NCBI GenBank assembly: GCA_964423925.1
Contig: CAYRGQ010000012.1
Location: forward strand, 4,954 to 68,953
Reading direction: 5' to 3'
From: CAYRGQ01 sp964423925
GTDB taxonomy: Bacteria > Bacteroidota > Bacteroidia > Sphingobacteriales > Sphingobacteriaceae
DNA: 64,000 nt
In this document: in pieces, positions 1-9,979 of the stretch
Layout of the letters: each line of letters starts with the position of its first letter
Position numbering within the stretch: position 1 is the stretch's first letter
The notes under the pieces: generated by a model
Seen by the model: only the letters and a program-made list of their open reading frames with translations
Told to the model about the DNA's origin: nothing
Databases searched by the model: none
Program-made: the position numbers and the translations under genes

Positions 1-43
1 GAAGGTGCTGCCGGTGGCGGTCACCACACCATAACAGCACGTT

Positions 44-565
44 ATGAAAAAGCAATGTGTATTTCTGGGCATGACAGGTCTCATACTGGTTGCCTCCTGC
101 CAAAATGAGCGTAAGGGTACGCCGCCGGAAGTGGATTCGGTCGCCGTTTCCCAACCGGAAGCACCCGTCGAAACGATAGTAGGCCTTCCGGCCTTGCCGT
201 ATTTCGTCTATTTCGATGAGCAGGCGGAGCGCATGGAAATCCAGCGCGACGCGACGTTTGACCGCGCGGCGCTTCAGGTGGATAGCTTGACGATGTTGTT
301 TCGGAAACATTACCCCGAAGTACCGTTGACGGTATCAGGCCAGGAGGGGAGTATCCTGCACCTCGAGATTTCCGATCCCACCTATCTTACCCAGCAAATT
401 GGGAGCTCAGGCGCGAAAACCTACTTGGTGGAAGTCACGTATGCCTTTACCGAAATCCCCGGCATAGAGGAGGTCAATATCGTTTTCGAAGAAGGTGACC
501 ATGCCGTCCCAGGGCACTACAACCGCAATAGCTTTAAGGACGACAACATCATCCTGCGAGAATAA
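44..565 (+). CDS. small lipoprotein of unknown function
   Basis: The protein is 173 aa. It starts with a lysine-containing n-region and a hydrophobic stretch ending in the lipobox LVASC, so it should be cleaved before Cys19 and lipid-anchored. A low-complexity Glu/Pro/Val linker follows to about residue 45, then a mixed alpha/beta region with no motif I recognise. It converges on addB, with only 5 bp between the stop codons. The 43 bases upstream are too short to judge a promoter and may hold the end of a preceding gene. No function is proposed. Confidence 0.75.
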   Translation: MKKQCVFLGMTGLILVASCQNERKGTPPEVDSVAVSQPEAPVETIVGLPALPYFVYFDEQAERMEIQRDATFDRAALQVDSLTMLFRKHYPEVPLTVSGQEGSILHLEISDPTYLTQQIGSSGAKTYLVEVTYAFTEIPGIEEVNIVFEEGDHAVPGHYNRNSFKDDNIILRE

Positions 566-570
566 TGCCA

Positions 571-3537
571 TCACTCGTCACTAGGCGAATTGTCGTCGTC
601 GAGCGCGAAGTTGAGCGCACTCGTGAGGAAGGGGTAGTAGGGGCTGTTCTCATAGACGGTAGCATCCGGGTTGTTTACGAACGGTTTTTCGGGATCAAAT
701 AGGGACTCCAATCGCTCCTGCAGAAACCGCGCGAACTGCTCTTTTGCCTGCGCTAAATATCCATCCTTCAATTCATGCACCCCTTGATACGGGACCTTAA
801 ACCGGAAGAGAGATCCGGTACTTCGTAGGTGCTGGATGGCATAAAGATTGGGTTGCACGGCGTGCGTCTGAGCAACTTGTTCGTAAATCAGCGTATAGAA
901 GAGCGTTTGCAGCAAGGCTTTGTTGCTATCTGCCCAGTTCTTGCGAAAGAACTCAAACTCCGGTTGCTTCTCCTCATTCCACGTTGCCCTGAATTCGGGG
1001 GAGTCGCGCCCGGTCTTGTAGTCGACAATACGTACCAACCCTGCCGGATTTCGGTCGACGCGGTCAATAATACCGCGCAGGCGCACCTGCCTCTTCTCGC
1101 CGTTTGCGATAATGGGAAAATCATAAAAATAGTCGTCCTCATTCTCCATTTCGAGGATCTCGAAGGGAGCGACGGTTTGGTCGTAGTCGATGAAGATACC
1201 ACAGTATGTTTGGGCCAGATCCAATAAGATGCGCTGGTGGCTGGTGTACGGTTTTGTAGGAGGACTAGGCAGACTGTATACCCGATGCAACGCCGCCTGG
1301 CATAATTGGGGTAGTAAGTGCTTTCGCTGGACGATATCCTTTGCACTGATCATCACGCGCCGTTCGTGCCAGTCGCGGTAGAAGTGCTCCATCACCTCGT
1401 GAATGACTTGTCCTAGCTTATTAGCTTCGATTCCTTCGCTGATGGTCGGCGGTTCCTTAATACGGGCCACATACCTGAAGAAAAACTCCAAGGGTGAATT
1501 GAGGTATAACGTGAACCCCGAGGCGGACAGCGTACGCTCGGTCTTCTCATCCGCGTCTACGAGATACTGTTGCAGCGCGCCCCAAACGTTCTCATCCTTG
1601 GGTATCCTGAGCTCGGGTGGGATAGGCAGGCTAGCGCTTTTCTCGCGGGGCCAGCTCACGTCGAGTTCGGTAAAGGGAAGTTGTGTTTCGTACTGTAATT
1701 GCTTAATGAATCGGCTGGGTTCTCCACTATTGCTGTTGTCCACGAGGGCATTGAATAGGATGGTACACGTGGTGCAGTGGTGCAGCAAGCGGTAAAATAG
1801 ATAAGCAGACAGCGCGTCTTGGTTTTCGCGGACCGGCATGCCGTAGGCCTTGCGCACGTGGTAGGGGATGAAGGATGGGGACGCACTGATGGCCGGCAGT
1901 ATGCCTTCATTAGCCCCGACCAGATAGATTCGGTCAAAGTTGAGGTTTCGGCTTTCTAACAGACCCATCACCTGCACGCCATCAAGCGGGTCGCCCACAA
2001 TCGCTGCAGAAACGGTACGGAGCACGCGCTTGGCTAGCCTCGCGGTCAATGTGATGGAAGGGTCGCCTACAGCCTGGGTCATCCCCAATTGCAGTTGGTT
2101 AAGCTGTTGGATGGCATTTTGGATGAGATGCTGCTCGATAACCCGCAGTTTGTTTTTCTCCTGTTGGCGACGAAACACCGCCGTTAGCAAGGCGATGAGC
2201 CGATCGAATAAAACGTCGCGGTGCGGAATCTTGTCAAAAAAGGCTGGATACACGGTGTCTGCGAGCATTGTCGGGTCCGGCACGACGTCAGAGTTACCGG
2301 TATCCTGTAAATGTTTGGCCAACTGCTGGCGGAAGGACGCTTGGGCGCTGCTGAGCGGATGCGTCACATAGCTGTATAGCTGTGCATACGGCACGCTAGC
2401 TTGCGCGGTAGCTTGGGATTCCGTACCCTCAGCAGCGTGGTATTCCAGGTAGAGGTCGAGCAAGCTATATAAGGTCGACTGGGTGATGGGGAAGCCCATC
2501 GTGATGTTGACCTTCTGGTCGGCTGGCAGGCTTTGCAGCATGGGCACGAGCAGGCTTTCGTCGGCAAGGATTACCGCGGTACTTTGCTCTCGCTCGGCGG
2601 ACTGTTCCAACAGCAAGGAAACCGACTTGGCTTGGACGGCGTGGCCTGGAGCTGCCAGTAGGCTGATGGGCGTTTCTGCTTGACGAAGGCTATCAGGGAA
2701 CTCGCCTAAGGCATTTGCCAATTGATGCTGCTCGGTGTTCTTTCGGATGAATAGTCCCGCTTCGTGAAATGGATCGTTCACATAATGCGCGTCCGCGTCG
2801 AAGTAAAACAAGGCTTTGCCCGCTGCTTGCAGACGTTTGAAAATAGTTTGTTCGCATTTGTTCAAGGCGTTGAAACCAACGAACAGGATTTGGCGATATG
2901 CGTTTGCCAAATCGGTGGTTTCGGTGGAACCTTCCGCTAGGTCACGGTAGATGCCGGCCATCGTATGTTGATTGCGCTCGTGCAGTAACGTTTTGAAGCG
3001 GGCGTAGAGGTGCGGCAACAGCTCCCAAAGTTGCAGGAACCGCGCCTGCATGGCCGTGTATTGGTCTTCTGAGAACGTGGACCAAAAACGTTGTAAAAAA
3101 TCCTTTTGCTCCTCGGTCAGGTAGTCAAACTGCTGGTTCAGCAGGCTGACGTCGTGCAACTGTCGAAAAACGTCCCCTGCGTTGACCATTTCGTAGTCGA
3201 TCTGCGCAAAGTCACTCAAGATAACTTCGGCAACGGGGTAGAACGCGTCGATAGGTTGTGGCGTTTGGCCTTTCTTGCCCATGACGTCGCAATACGCTTC
3301 ATACAGCACAAAAAGTTGCGCGGTGATGTTGATTTCCTGCCGCTTGTGGGTAGTGCGAAGTAAATCCTGGATGGTAAAAAACGCAGGACTCCAAAATGCC
3401 CGTCCGATCTGCTCGGCGAGGTGCTTCTTCAAGTACGTAATCGGGCGCTGGTTGTTAAATACGATGGCAATGTCATGGATTTCATGGCCAAATCGATTTA
3501 CAATATCATGAGCTACTTGAGCTAAGAAAGCGGACAT
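571..3537 (-). CDS. addB: AddB-like PD-(D/E)XK nuclease subunit of an AddAB-type recombination complex
   Basis: The protein is 988 aa from the ATG at 3537. The frame stays open to 3615, but that extension overlaps addA and looks unlike the family. AddB works with AddA to resect double-strand DNA ends. The C-terminal quarter carries a RecB-family nuclease: LGQVIHEVMEHF (His), GIIDRVDR and VDYKTG (Asp and Asp-x-Lys), then QTLFYTLIY (the Q-x-x-x-Y motif). The N-terminal region has no visible Walker A motif. Where AddB proteins normally place the four Fe-S cysteines, this one has Ser (LNSPLEFFF instead of a QCPF-like motif) and no cysteines at the C-terminus (SPYYPFLTSAL). It starts 11 nt after the addA stop, so the two form an operon. 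Confidence 0.88.
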   Translation of the reverse strand: MSAFLAQVAHDIVNRFGHEIHDIAIVFNNQRPITYLKKHLAEQIGRAFWSPAFFTIQDLLRTTHKRQEINITAQLFVLYEAYCDVMGKKGQTPQPIDAFYPVAEVILSDFAQIDYEMVNAGDVFRQLHDVSLLNQQFDYLTEEQKDFLQRFWSTFSEDQYTAMQARFLQLWELLPHLYARFKTLLHERNQHTMAGIYRDLAEGSTETTDLANAYRQILFVGFNALNKCEQTIFKRLQAAGKALFYFDADAHYVNDPFHEAGLFIRKNTEQHQLANALGEFPDSLRQAETPISLLAAPGHAVQAKSVSLLLEQSAEREQSTAVILADESLLVPMLQSLPADQKVNITMGFPITQSTLYSLLDLYLEYHAAEGTESQATAQASVPYAQLYSYVTHPLSSAQASFRQQLAKHLQDTGNSDVVPDPTMLADTVYPAFFDKIPHRDVLFDRLIALLTAVFRRQQEKNKLRVIEQHLIQNAIQQLNQLQLGMTQAVGDPSITLTARLAKRVLRTVSAAIVGDPLDGVQVMGLLESRNLNFDRIYLVGANEGILPAISASPSFIPYHVRKAYGMPVRENQDALSAYLFYRLLHHCTTCTILFNALVDNSNSGEPSRFIKQLQYETQLPFTELDVSWPREKSASLPIPPELRIPKDENVWGALQQYLVDADEKTERTLSASGFTLYLNSPLEFFFRYVARIKEPPTISEGIEANKLGQVIHEVMEHFYRDWHERRVMISAKDIVQRKHLLPQLCQAALHRVYSLPSPPTKPYTSHQRILLDLAQTYCGIFIDYDQTVAPFEILEMENEDDYFYDFPIIANGEKRQVRLRGIIDRVDRNPAGLVRIVDYKTGRDSPEFRATWNEEKQPEFEFFRKNWADSNKALLQTLFYTLIYEQVAQTHAVQPNLYAIQHLRSTGSLFRFKVPYQGVHELKDGYLAQAKEQFARFLQERLESLFDPEKPFVNNPDATVYENSPYYPFLTSALNFALDDDNSPSDE

Positions 3538-3548
3538 AGCGGTGTGTT

Positions 3549-6500
3549 TTAAGCTTCTACGAGCTGGTTGTGCATGAAATAATACAAATAGCCGCGGACC
3601 TTCGGATATCCCCAATCCACGAGATAGTCCTGGTATTCCCGTACTTGTTGCAGGTGATGGGGCGATGAGGTCTGCAGGGTGGATTTGAAATCGATGACGA
3701 AAGTTTCCGTCTCGTTGGCCAACACCTTGTCGGGACGGGCGGTTTCCCCGTGTCGGTTAATCACGGAACGTTCGTTGATGTGACGATAGTTTCCCCCGAG
3801 CAGTGGGCCGAGTACGGGGTGGCGCCAAGCGGAGTGGATGTATTCCAAAATGCGCGGACGATCCGCAAGCCGGACTCGGCCGTCGGTGACATAACGGTCT
3901 ATCCAGCGCTCAATCTCCGATTCTTTTTCGATCAACGACATCAGTTCATGCAGGGTATTGCTAAACGCTGCCGACCGCTCCATCAGTTCAATTTGCTCCG
4001 CCGAACGTGTTTCTACTTGTTCAAGTTTGTCTGAAAGCAGTGAGGAGCTACGGTATTGGTGGAGTGTCAACGTGCCCTCGGCTTGTTCACGCTCATTTTT
4101 ATCCGTGGGTTGGCCCTGCTGTATGATACGAAGACCGTCCGCTTCGATCACCGCCAAGGGATGCTGCGCCAGGACATGTTGAAGCGCGTCCCCTATCGTG
4201 CGGCACATTTGTGAGCCGCTTTTATTGGGTGTTTTATGAGGCGCCAAGATATACAGCTGCTCGCCGGCACGCGTCATCGCCACATAGAGGTAGTTCAACG
4301 CGTCCATGTAGTTGTACAGCATTTCTTCGTAATATTGGGGGCGGATGCTCGATAGGGCGGTGGTCTTGCCGTAACGGATCGGGATGGTTTTAAGGTGCGC
4401 GTAGGGCGTGCCTTCCATGTCAAACCACACCTGGGTAGCTGGCTTGCCGTCTAGCGTCCAGTTGCAGAACGGGATGGCTACGGCAGGGTATTCCAAGCCT
4501 TTGGACTTGTGCAAGGTAATTACCTCGACCGCATTGGTTTTGCTTGACGCCGGAATTGTGGCCTGCCCGCATTCTTCTTCCCAATAGGTGAGAAAGCCCG
4601 GCAATCCCGTGTCGCCCGCAGCCGTGAACCGGCTTACCATATCGCGGAACGCCAAGAGGGCAGGCAGGTTGTCGGCATGCTCGCCAAAACGGTAGTGTCC
4701 AATCAATTGTTCGATCAGTTCGACCAAGGGCAGCTGCTTGAGGCCCGTCCAGTGCTCGATTAATGTCCAAGGCAGAACATCGCCCATGCGGCTGATGTCG
4801 GCATGGCAAATCTCCATCCATTGGTGGTGAGGAATAGACTCGCCTTTGGATTGCGCGTAGTAGAAGGCCATGTTTGCGAGGAAACAGGCATGTTGCGGGT
4901 CTTCATGTTGCATGAACTGCAGGGTGTCGACCAGGGTTTTGATGGCCAGATGGTTGCCTAGTAGCAGTGCATCGCCCGATACGATTGGGAAACTATGCCC
5001 GCCTTCGCGCATGCGGAATTGGAAATAGTCGATTATCAACCGCGCCTCATCGTTGGTGCGCACCAGGATGCCGATGTCGCGGGGCTGATAGGTGCCTTCC
5101 AGTATCCAGCTAGCGACGCGTTCATAGCATTTCTCAGAAGCTACTTGTCGGAGTTCGCTGTTGGTCATGCGGCACTCGCGCCCGTCCTCGTCGCGTTTTG
5201 CAGAGAAATACTCGACGTGGATGCTGCCGCCTTCGGTGTTGATGAGGTGCGGGGGTACTTCTTGCTGGGCGCCGGCGTATGCCCTCGCAATCGCCGTATC
5301 AAGCCCGTTTCCTGCCCAAAACGTGGTGTATTCCTTTTCGCTCAATTCTTCGGCAGCACGTTCATTGACGAGTGATTGTATCCAACCAGGAAGTTCTGCA
5401 ACCACGAAGTTGTTGAACTCGACGATATGCTTTTGGCTCCGGTAGTTGGTCGGCAGGTTATCGTCATAAATCCATTGTTTGGTGTCTGAAAGGTGGAACA
5501 CGCGACGCACGTCAGCGTGTATGCCATCCAGCAGGATCCGCCAGTCACCATTGCGCCACCGGTAGATGCTCTGCTTGATGTCGCCTACGATGAGGTGCTC
5601 GTGAAATTGCCCCGTGGACTGCGAAAGCGCGTTGGCTAGTAAGGGAAACAAGTTTTTCCATTGGTTCCCGGAGGTATCCTGAAACTCGTCAAAAAGGAAA
5701 TACCGATATCGGTTGCCTATTTTTTCCCAAATGAACGTGGGATCGCCTTGATCGGACAGACCGATTCGTTGCAAGAGCAATTGGGCGTCAGAAATTAGCT
5801 GCGCGTTATTGTCAACGCGCCATCCCGCCAGTTCGGCACTCATCTGCTTCATCAGGCGTAGGTAGTATATATTGCCTTCTACGGCTTTCACAAGGTAGTA
5901 ATGGGAGAGGTTTTCGTCCAGAAATCGGAGAAACGCTTCCATTGTCGGGTTGAGCGCTTGGTACAGTTGCACGACAACGTCTCGGCGTTTGCTTTCTGTC
6001 TGGTAGTTGTCAATGTTGCCGGCCAACTTGGCTAAGTTGGACCGAACGGTTTCCAGATTACCGGTTTCTTTATAAGCTTCGCGATACAGGGCAAACTTTG
6101 GCAAAAAGCTCTTGATTTTGCCTTTGAGGTCATCGATGGTCACGCCGGAGGCTGCAAAGGTAGCCGCAATACGATCTATATATGTCACAAACTGTGACTC
6201 GAAAAGGGCGATTTGGGATTCGTTGTACTGTGCTAGATCACTGAAAAGGGTCTGCGTGTCAACTTCCGTCAGCTGCTGGTCGAACGCGTGGAAGTCCTCC
6301 GAGAAAATGATTTGCGAAAGCTTATACAATTCATTATCGATGTTCCAGGGTTTGTCTTGCGCGATGTTGTGTTTGATACGGTACATCACCCACTCAAACA
6401 GTTTGGGATTATCGTTGAGCCGAAGGTACAAGCGGTTGATCAGGTCGCGCTGCACCTTACCGGTATTCAGCTCGATGCTATACAGTCCGTCCAGCTCCAG

Positions 6501-6887
6501 CTCGTAGGCAAAACCCCGAATCACCTTTTGCGAAAAACCGTCGATGGTATTGACCGAGAAGTGGGAATAATCGTGAAGAATCCGGCGATACGACCGATCC
6601 GCCCGGCGTTGGATTTCCGGAGGGTCCCATTCGGGACAACGCTCCAGTAGCTGCGTGCGATAGTCGCGGATGGAACGGTAATCCGAACCTTTGGCCAAGC
6701 CTTCCAGCACAGTCATGATGCGCGATTTCATTTCAGCGGTAGCTTTGTTGGTAAAGGTGAGCGCCAGAATTTCGCGATAGCTGTGTTCGTGCCGCAACAG
6801 CAAGCTGATAAAGTGTACAGTCAGTGCAAAGGTTTTGCCGGACCCTGCAGAGGCCCTGAGGATGTGTAAAGGGGGTATGCTTGGCAT
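3549..6887 (-). CDS. addA: AddA-like UvrD/RecB-family helicase-nuclease
   Basis: The protein is 1112 aa from the ATG at 6887, giving MPSIPPLHILRASAGSGKT with Walker A at residues 12-19. An upstream extension of the frame to 7031 runs into the divergent marR promoter and is unlikely. Superfamily 1 motifs follow: LALTFTNKA (Ia), LFDEFQDTS (II), IYRWRNGD (III), VITLHKSKGLEY (V) and YVAMTRA (VI). The C-terminus has a RecB-type nuclease with NTLHELM, ARPDKVL and VIDFKS. It is the motor subunit that unwinds DNA at breaks ahead of RecA loading, encoded just upstream of addB. RecB is the alternative name, but the partner gene fits AddB better than RecC. Confidence 0.9.
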   Translation of the reverse strand: MPSIPPLHILRASAGSGKTFALTVHFISLLLRHEHSYREILALTFTNKATAEMKSRIMTVLEGLAKGSDYRSIRDYRTQLLERCPEWDPPEIQRRADRSYRRILHDYSHFSVNTIDGFSQKVIRGFAYELELDGLYSIELNTGKVQRDLINRLYLRLNDNPKLFEWVMYRIKHNIAQDKPWNIDNELYKLSQIIFSEDFHAFDQQLTEVDTQTLFSDLAQYNESQIALFESQFVTYIDRIAATFAASGVTIDDLKGKIKSFLPKFALYREAYKETGNLETVRSNLAKLAGNIDNYQTESKRRDVVVQLYQALNPTMEAFLRFLDENLSHYYLVKAVEGNIYYLRLMKQMSAELAGWRVDNNAQLISDAQLLLQRIGLSDQGDPTFIWEKIGNRYRYFLFDEFQDTSGNQWKNLFPLLANALSQSTGQFHEHLIVGDIKQSIYRWRNGDWRILLDGIHADVRRVFHLSDTKQWIYDDNLPTNYRSQKHIVEFNNFVVAELPGWIQSLVNERAAEELSEKEYTTFWAGNGLDTAIARAYAGAQQEVPPHLINTEGGSIHVEYFSAKRDEDGRECRMTNSELRQVASEKCYERVASWILEGTYQPRDIGILVRTNDEARLIIDYFQFRMREGGHSFPIVSGDALLLGNHLAIKTLVDTLQFMQHEDPQHACFLANMAFYYAQSKGESIPHHQWMEICHADISRMGDVLPWTLIEHWTGLKQLPLVELIEQLIGHYRFGEHADNLPALLAFRDMVSRFTAAGDTGLPGFLTYWEEECGQATIPASSKTNAVEVITLHKSKGLEYPAVAIPFCNWTLDGKPATQVWFDMEGTPYAHLKTIPIRYGKTTALSSIRPQYYEEMLYNYMDALNYLYVAMTRAGEQLYILAPHKTPNKSGSQMCRTIGDALQHVLAQHPLAVIEADGLRIIQQGQPTDKNEREQAEGTLTLHQYRSSSLLSDKLEQVETRSAEQIELMERSAAFSNTLHELMSLIEKESEIERWIDRYVTDGRVRLADRPRILEYIHSAWRHPVLGPLLGGNYRHINERSVINRHGETARPDKVLANETETFVIDFKSTLQTSSPHHLQQVREYQDYLVDWGYPKVRGYLYYFMHNQLVEA

Positions 6888-6991
6888 CGCTTTCGGTTTT
6901 CGGCATGAAGATAAGGAAAAACGGGAACACCACGGAGCCGGGTGCCCAACTTGACATGCATTGGCTGTGATCGTAAAAAACAGCCGAAAAA

Positions 6992-7023
6992 TTTGCTTCA
7001 ATGAAATATTCCCCTTAGATTTG
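6992..7023 (+). promoter_or_regulatory. sigma-A type Bacteroidota promoter of the marR-fad operon
   Basis: TTTG at 6992-6995, a 20-nt spacer and TAGATTTG at 7016-7023 match the phylum consensus TTTG-N(about 20)-TAnnTTTG. Transcription would start near 7028-7030, leaving a leader of about 25 nt before the marR ATG at 7055. Confidence 0.75.
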
Positions 7024-7037
7024 CTATGCAAGCATAG
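7024..7037. promoter_or_regulatory. palindromic operator candidate for the MarR regulator
   Basis: CTATGC-AA-GCATAG is a perfect 6-bp inverted repeat with a 2-nt spacer. It lies directly after the -7 element and across the predicted transcription start of marR. This is where a MarR dimer that represses its own operon would bind. That it is bound by this protein is inference. Confidence 0.5.
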
Positions 7038-7054
7038 TATTTTTATGCCTGATT

Positions 7055-7486
7055 ATGATAAGCAACGACAATACGATTGATTACTACCTGAAGGCGGCGT
7101 GGCAGTCGGCGGCGAACAAGTACAACCAGATCGCTTCGCAATACGGCATCACGCAGGCTACGGGGTATGTACTGATCAACATCCATCGGGAGGGTACGCC
7201 GGTTTCGCAGCTTGCCAATTTGTTGGGCGTAAAGACCACAAGCTTGTCCCGAATCCTAAGCAACTTGGAGCGCCTTGGGTTAATATATCGGGAAACGAAT
7301 CTGGCTGACAAGCGTTCGGTTAATGTATTCCTGACGCCACTGGGCGAGGAGAAGCGACAGATTGCTAAGGACGTCGTCCGGAAATTCAATGCGTACCTGG
7401 AGCAGCATCTTTCCGAAGAGGAGCGTCAGGCGTTTATCAAAACCCTGCAGCGGGTAGGCGAACTGACTATGCAATATAGTCCATAA
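7055..7486 (+). CDS. MarR-family transcriptional regulator
   Basis: The protein is 143 aa, the usual MarR length. The winged helix-turn-helix lies at about residues 32-95, with GTPVSQLANLLGVKTTSLSRILSNLERLGLIYR as recognition region (cut here by the wing NLADKRSVNVFLTPLGEE). It is the first gene of an operon with fadN, fadA and fadE (63 bp to fadN). This position suggests it controls beta-oxidation in response to an acyl-CoA or fatty acid. That is inference from context; in B. subtilis the equivalent operon is controlled by a TetR-type regulator. A palindrome across its own start site fits autorepression. Confidence 0.92.
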   Translation: MISNDNTIDYYLKAAWQSAANKYNQIASQYGITQATGYVLINIHREGTPVSQLANLLGVKTTSLSRILSNLERLGLIYRETNLADKRSVNVFLTPLGEEKRQIAKDVVRKFNAYLEQHLSEEERQAFIKTLQRVGELTMQYSP

Positions 7487-7549
7487 CATACCGTGACACG
7501 AGCCGTGGCTTCCAACTGCCGCGGCGCGGACACGCTAACACCATATATT

Positions 7550-9979
7550 ATGATACACAGACGCATTCAAAAAATAGCGGTGCTCGGTTCGGGCGTAATG
7601 GGCTCGCGCATTGCCTGCCACTTTGCCAATATTGGCGTTCAGGTGTTGCTGATGGACATTGTGCCACGTGAACTGTTGCCGGCGGAGGAAGCGAAAGGTC
7701 TGACGTTGGCCAGCCCGGCCGTGCGCAACCGTATTGTCAACCAATCGCTCGATACGGCGGTGAAGACCAATCCATCGCCGATTTTTAGCAAGAATAGCCT
7801 ACGGTTGATCAAAACGGGCAATTTTGAAGACAACATGGCTGAGATAGCCCAAGTGGATTGGGTGATCGAGGTGGTGGTGGAGCGTCTCGATATCAAGAAG
7901 CAGGTATTCGACCAGGTAGAACAGTATCGCAAGCCCGGCACCTTAGTAACGTCTAATACGTCAGGGATTCCGATTCACTTAATGGCTGACGGGCGCAGCG
8001 AGGACTTCAAAGCATGCTTCTGTGGCACGCATTTCTTCAATCCGCCCCGCTACTTGCGCTTGCTGGAAATTATTCCCACCGCGCACACCCAGCCTGAAAT
8101 TGTCGATTTCCTCATGCACTACGGCGATAAGTTTCTGGGCAAAACCACCGTGCTCTGCAAGGATACCCCGGCCTTTATTGGCAACCGCATCGGGGTGTAC
8201 TCGATGTTGGCGCTGACACACTTAGTGGATCAGCTCGGATTGACGGTAGAGGAAGTGGATAAGTTTACCGGGCCGGCGATGGGTCACCCTAAATCGGCGA
8301 CGTTCCGCACGGCGGATGTAGTGGGCCTCGATACATTGGTGAATGTGGCAAGTGGGCTCGCCGAGAACGCCCAGGACGACGAAGCAAAAGACGTATTTGT
8401 TCTGCCGGCCTACATCCAACAGATGGTGGATAGAAAGTGGTTGGGTGAGAAAAGCAAACAAGGCTTTTACCAAAAAACTAAAAACGACAAGGGAGAGAGC
8501 GAAATTTTGTCGTTGGACTTGAAGACGTTGGAATACCGCAAGCAGGAAAAAGTAAAATCGACCACGCTCGAGGCGACAAAGCCTGTCGACGATATCCGCA
8601 AGCGAATGAAGGTGTATGAGCAAGGAACGGACAAGGCTGGGGCATTGTTTCGTGCCATGCACTACCCGTTGTTTGAATATGTGTCGCGGCGCGTGCCGGA
8701 GATTACTGACGAGTTTTTCCGTATTGACGACGCGATGCGGGCTGGTTTCGGGTGGGAACTGGGCCCCTTCGAAGTGTGGGACGCCCTCGGTGTCCGGGAA
8801 ACCGTCGCCAAGATTAAGGCGGAGGAGAAGCGGCTGCCTGGCCACAGCGGTGAGGTGGCGGCGTGGGTGCAGGAGATGCTTGACGCTGGCCATGAGTCCT
8901 TCTACAAAGTAGAGCAGGGCGCGCGGTATTATTATGACATTGCGAGTAAGTCCTATAAACCAATTCCCGGTACGGAAAGCTTCATTATTCTGGACAACAT
9001 CCGCGAGCAACATACGGTCTGGAAGAACAGTGGCGTTACGATCACCGACCTTGGCGATGGAATCCTAAACTGTGAGTTCCATACGAAAATGAATACCATC
9101 GGCGGCGATGTTATTCAAGGCATACACAAGGCCATTGACCTGGCCGAAAAGGATTACCGCGGTTTGGTCATCGGCAACGATGGCGCTAACTTTTCGGCGG
9201 GGGCCAACATCGGGATGATTTTCATGATGGCCGTCGAACAGGATTTTGATGAGTTGAATATGGCGGTTAAGACCTTCCAAAACACGGCTATGCGCCTGCG
9301 CTATTCGTCGATTCCGGTCGTCGCCGCGCCTTTTAATCTTACGCTGGGGGGCGGCTGCGAATTTTCCATGCATGCGGACTTCGTGCAGCTGCACGCCGAG
9401 ACCTACATGGGGCTGGTCGAATTTGGCGTGGGTGTCATTCCAGGTGGTGGCGGCTCCAAGGAGTTTGCGTTGCGCGCCTCGGACGAGTTCAGCGAAGGGC
9501 AGATCACCCAAAACGTATTGAAAGAACGCTTCTTGACGATCGGGCAGGCCAAGGTGTCTACTTCGGCCGTAGAAGCATTTGAGCTGGGGTACCTTCAGGC
9601 CGGTAAATATGGCATCACGATGAACCGAAGCCGACTGCTGGCGGATGCGAAAGCGAAGGCGATTGAGCTAGCGGAGGCTGGGTATACCCAACCCGTTCCG
9701 CGGACGGATATTACAGTGCTGGGCAAACAGGGATTGGGGATTGTCTATGCCGGCGCCAACTCAATGAAAGCCGGCAACTACATCTCTGAGCACGACCAGA
9801 AGATATCGGAAAAACTCGGGTGGGTAATGTGCGGCGGGGATCTTTCGGCGCCCACGCAAGTGTCGGAACAGTACCTGTTAGATATCGAACGCGAAGCGTT
9901 TCTTTCGCTCTGCGGCGAGCGAAAAACCTTGGAACGCATCCAGCACATGCTTACCAAAGGTAAACCGTTGAGGAATTAA
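7550..9979 (+). CDS. fadN: 3-hydroxyacyl-CoA dehydrogenase / enoyl-CoA hydratase fusion, FadN type
   Basis: The protein is 809 aa from the ATG at 7550; a GTG-type extension to 7493 adds 19 unconserved residues. The order is dehydrogenase first, with the NAD-binding motif GSGVMG at residues 13-18 and a two-part C-terminal dehydrogenase domain (FIGNRIGVY, GPAMGHPKS). A crotonase/enoyl-CoA hydratase domain follows from about residue 510 (NFSAGANIGM and LTLGGGCEFSMHADF form the oxyanion-hole region). This order is the reverse of E. coli FadB/FadJ and matches Bacillus FadN. It carries out steps 2 and 3 of beta-oxidation, and the thiolase and acyl-CoA dehydrogenase follow in the same operon. Confidence 0.93.
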   Translation: MIHRRIQKIAVLGSGVMGSRIACHFANIGVQVLLMDIVPRELLPAEEAKGLTLASPAVRNRIVNQSLDTAVKTNPSPIFSKNSLRLIKTGNFEDNMAEIAQVDWVIEVVVERLDIKKQVFDQVEQYRKPGTLVTSNTSGIPIHLMADGRSEDFKACFCGTHFFNPPRYLRLLEIIPTAHTQPEIVDFLMHYGDKFLGKTTVLCKDTPAFIGNRIGVYSMLALTHLVDQLGLTVEEVDKFTGPAMGHPKSATFRTADVVGLDTLVNVASGLAENAQDDEAKDVFVLPAYIQQMVDRKWLGEKSKQGFYQKTKNDKGESEILSLDLKTLEYRKQEKVKSTTLEATKPVDDIRKRMKVYEQGTDKAGALFRAMHYPLFEYVSRRVPEITDEFFRIDDAMRAGFGWELGPFEVWDALGVRETVAKIKAEEKRLPGHSGEVAAWVQEMLDAGHESFYKVEQGARYYYDIASKSYKPIPGTESFIILDNIREQHTVWKNSGVTITDLGDGILNCEFHTKMNTIGGDVIQGIHKAIDLAEKDYRGLVIGNDGANFSAGANIGMIFMMAVEQDFDELNMAVKTFQNTAMRLRYSSIPVVAAPFNLTLGGGCEFSMHADFVQLHAETYMGLVEFGVGVIPGGGGSKEFALRASDEFSEGQITQNVLKERFLTIGQAKVSTSAVEAFELGYLQAGKYGITMNRSRLLADAKAKAIELAEAGYTQPVPRTDITVLGKQGLGIVYAGANSMKAGNYISEHDQKISEKLGWVMCGGDLSAPTQVSEQYLLDIEREAFLSLCGERKTLERIQHMLTKGKPLRN

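Noticed and set aside
1..43. Possible 3' end of an upstream gene at the window edge
   Set aside because: Two frames stop soon (near 32-34 and 45-47) and a third, Gly-rich, runs to about 106, but too little sequence is present to choose between them.
829..1227. Open frames of 60-150 codons antisense to addB and addA
   Set aside because: They lie inside strongly conserved genes on the other strand, have no domain pattern and show Arg/Cys/Ser-rich shadow composition.
8222..9013. 263-codon frame antisense to fadN
   Set aside because: It mirrors the dehydrogenase coding region and has no recognisable motif.
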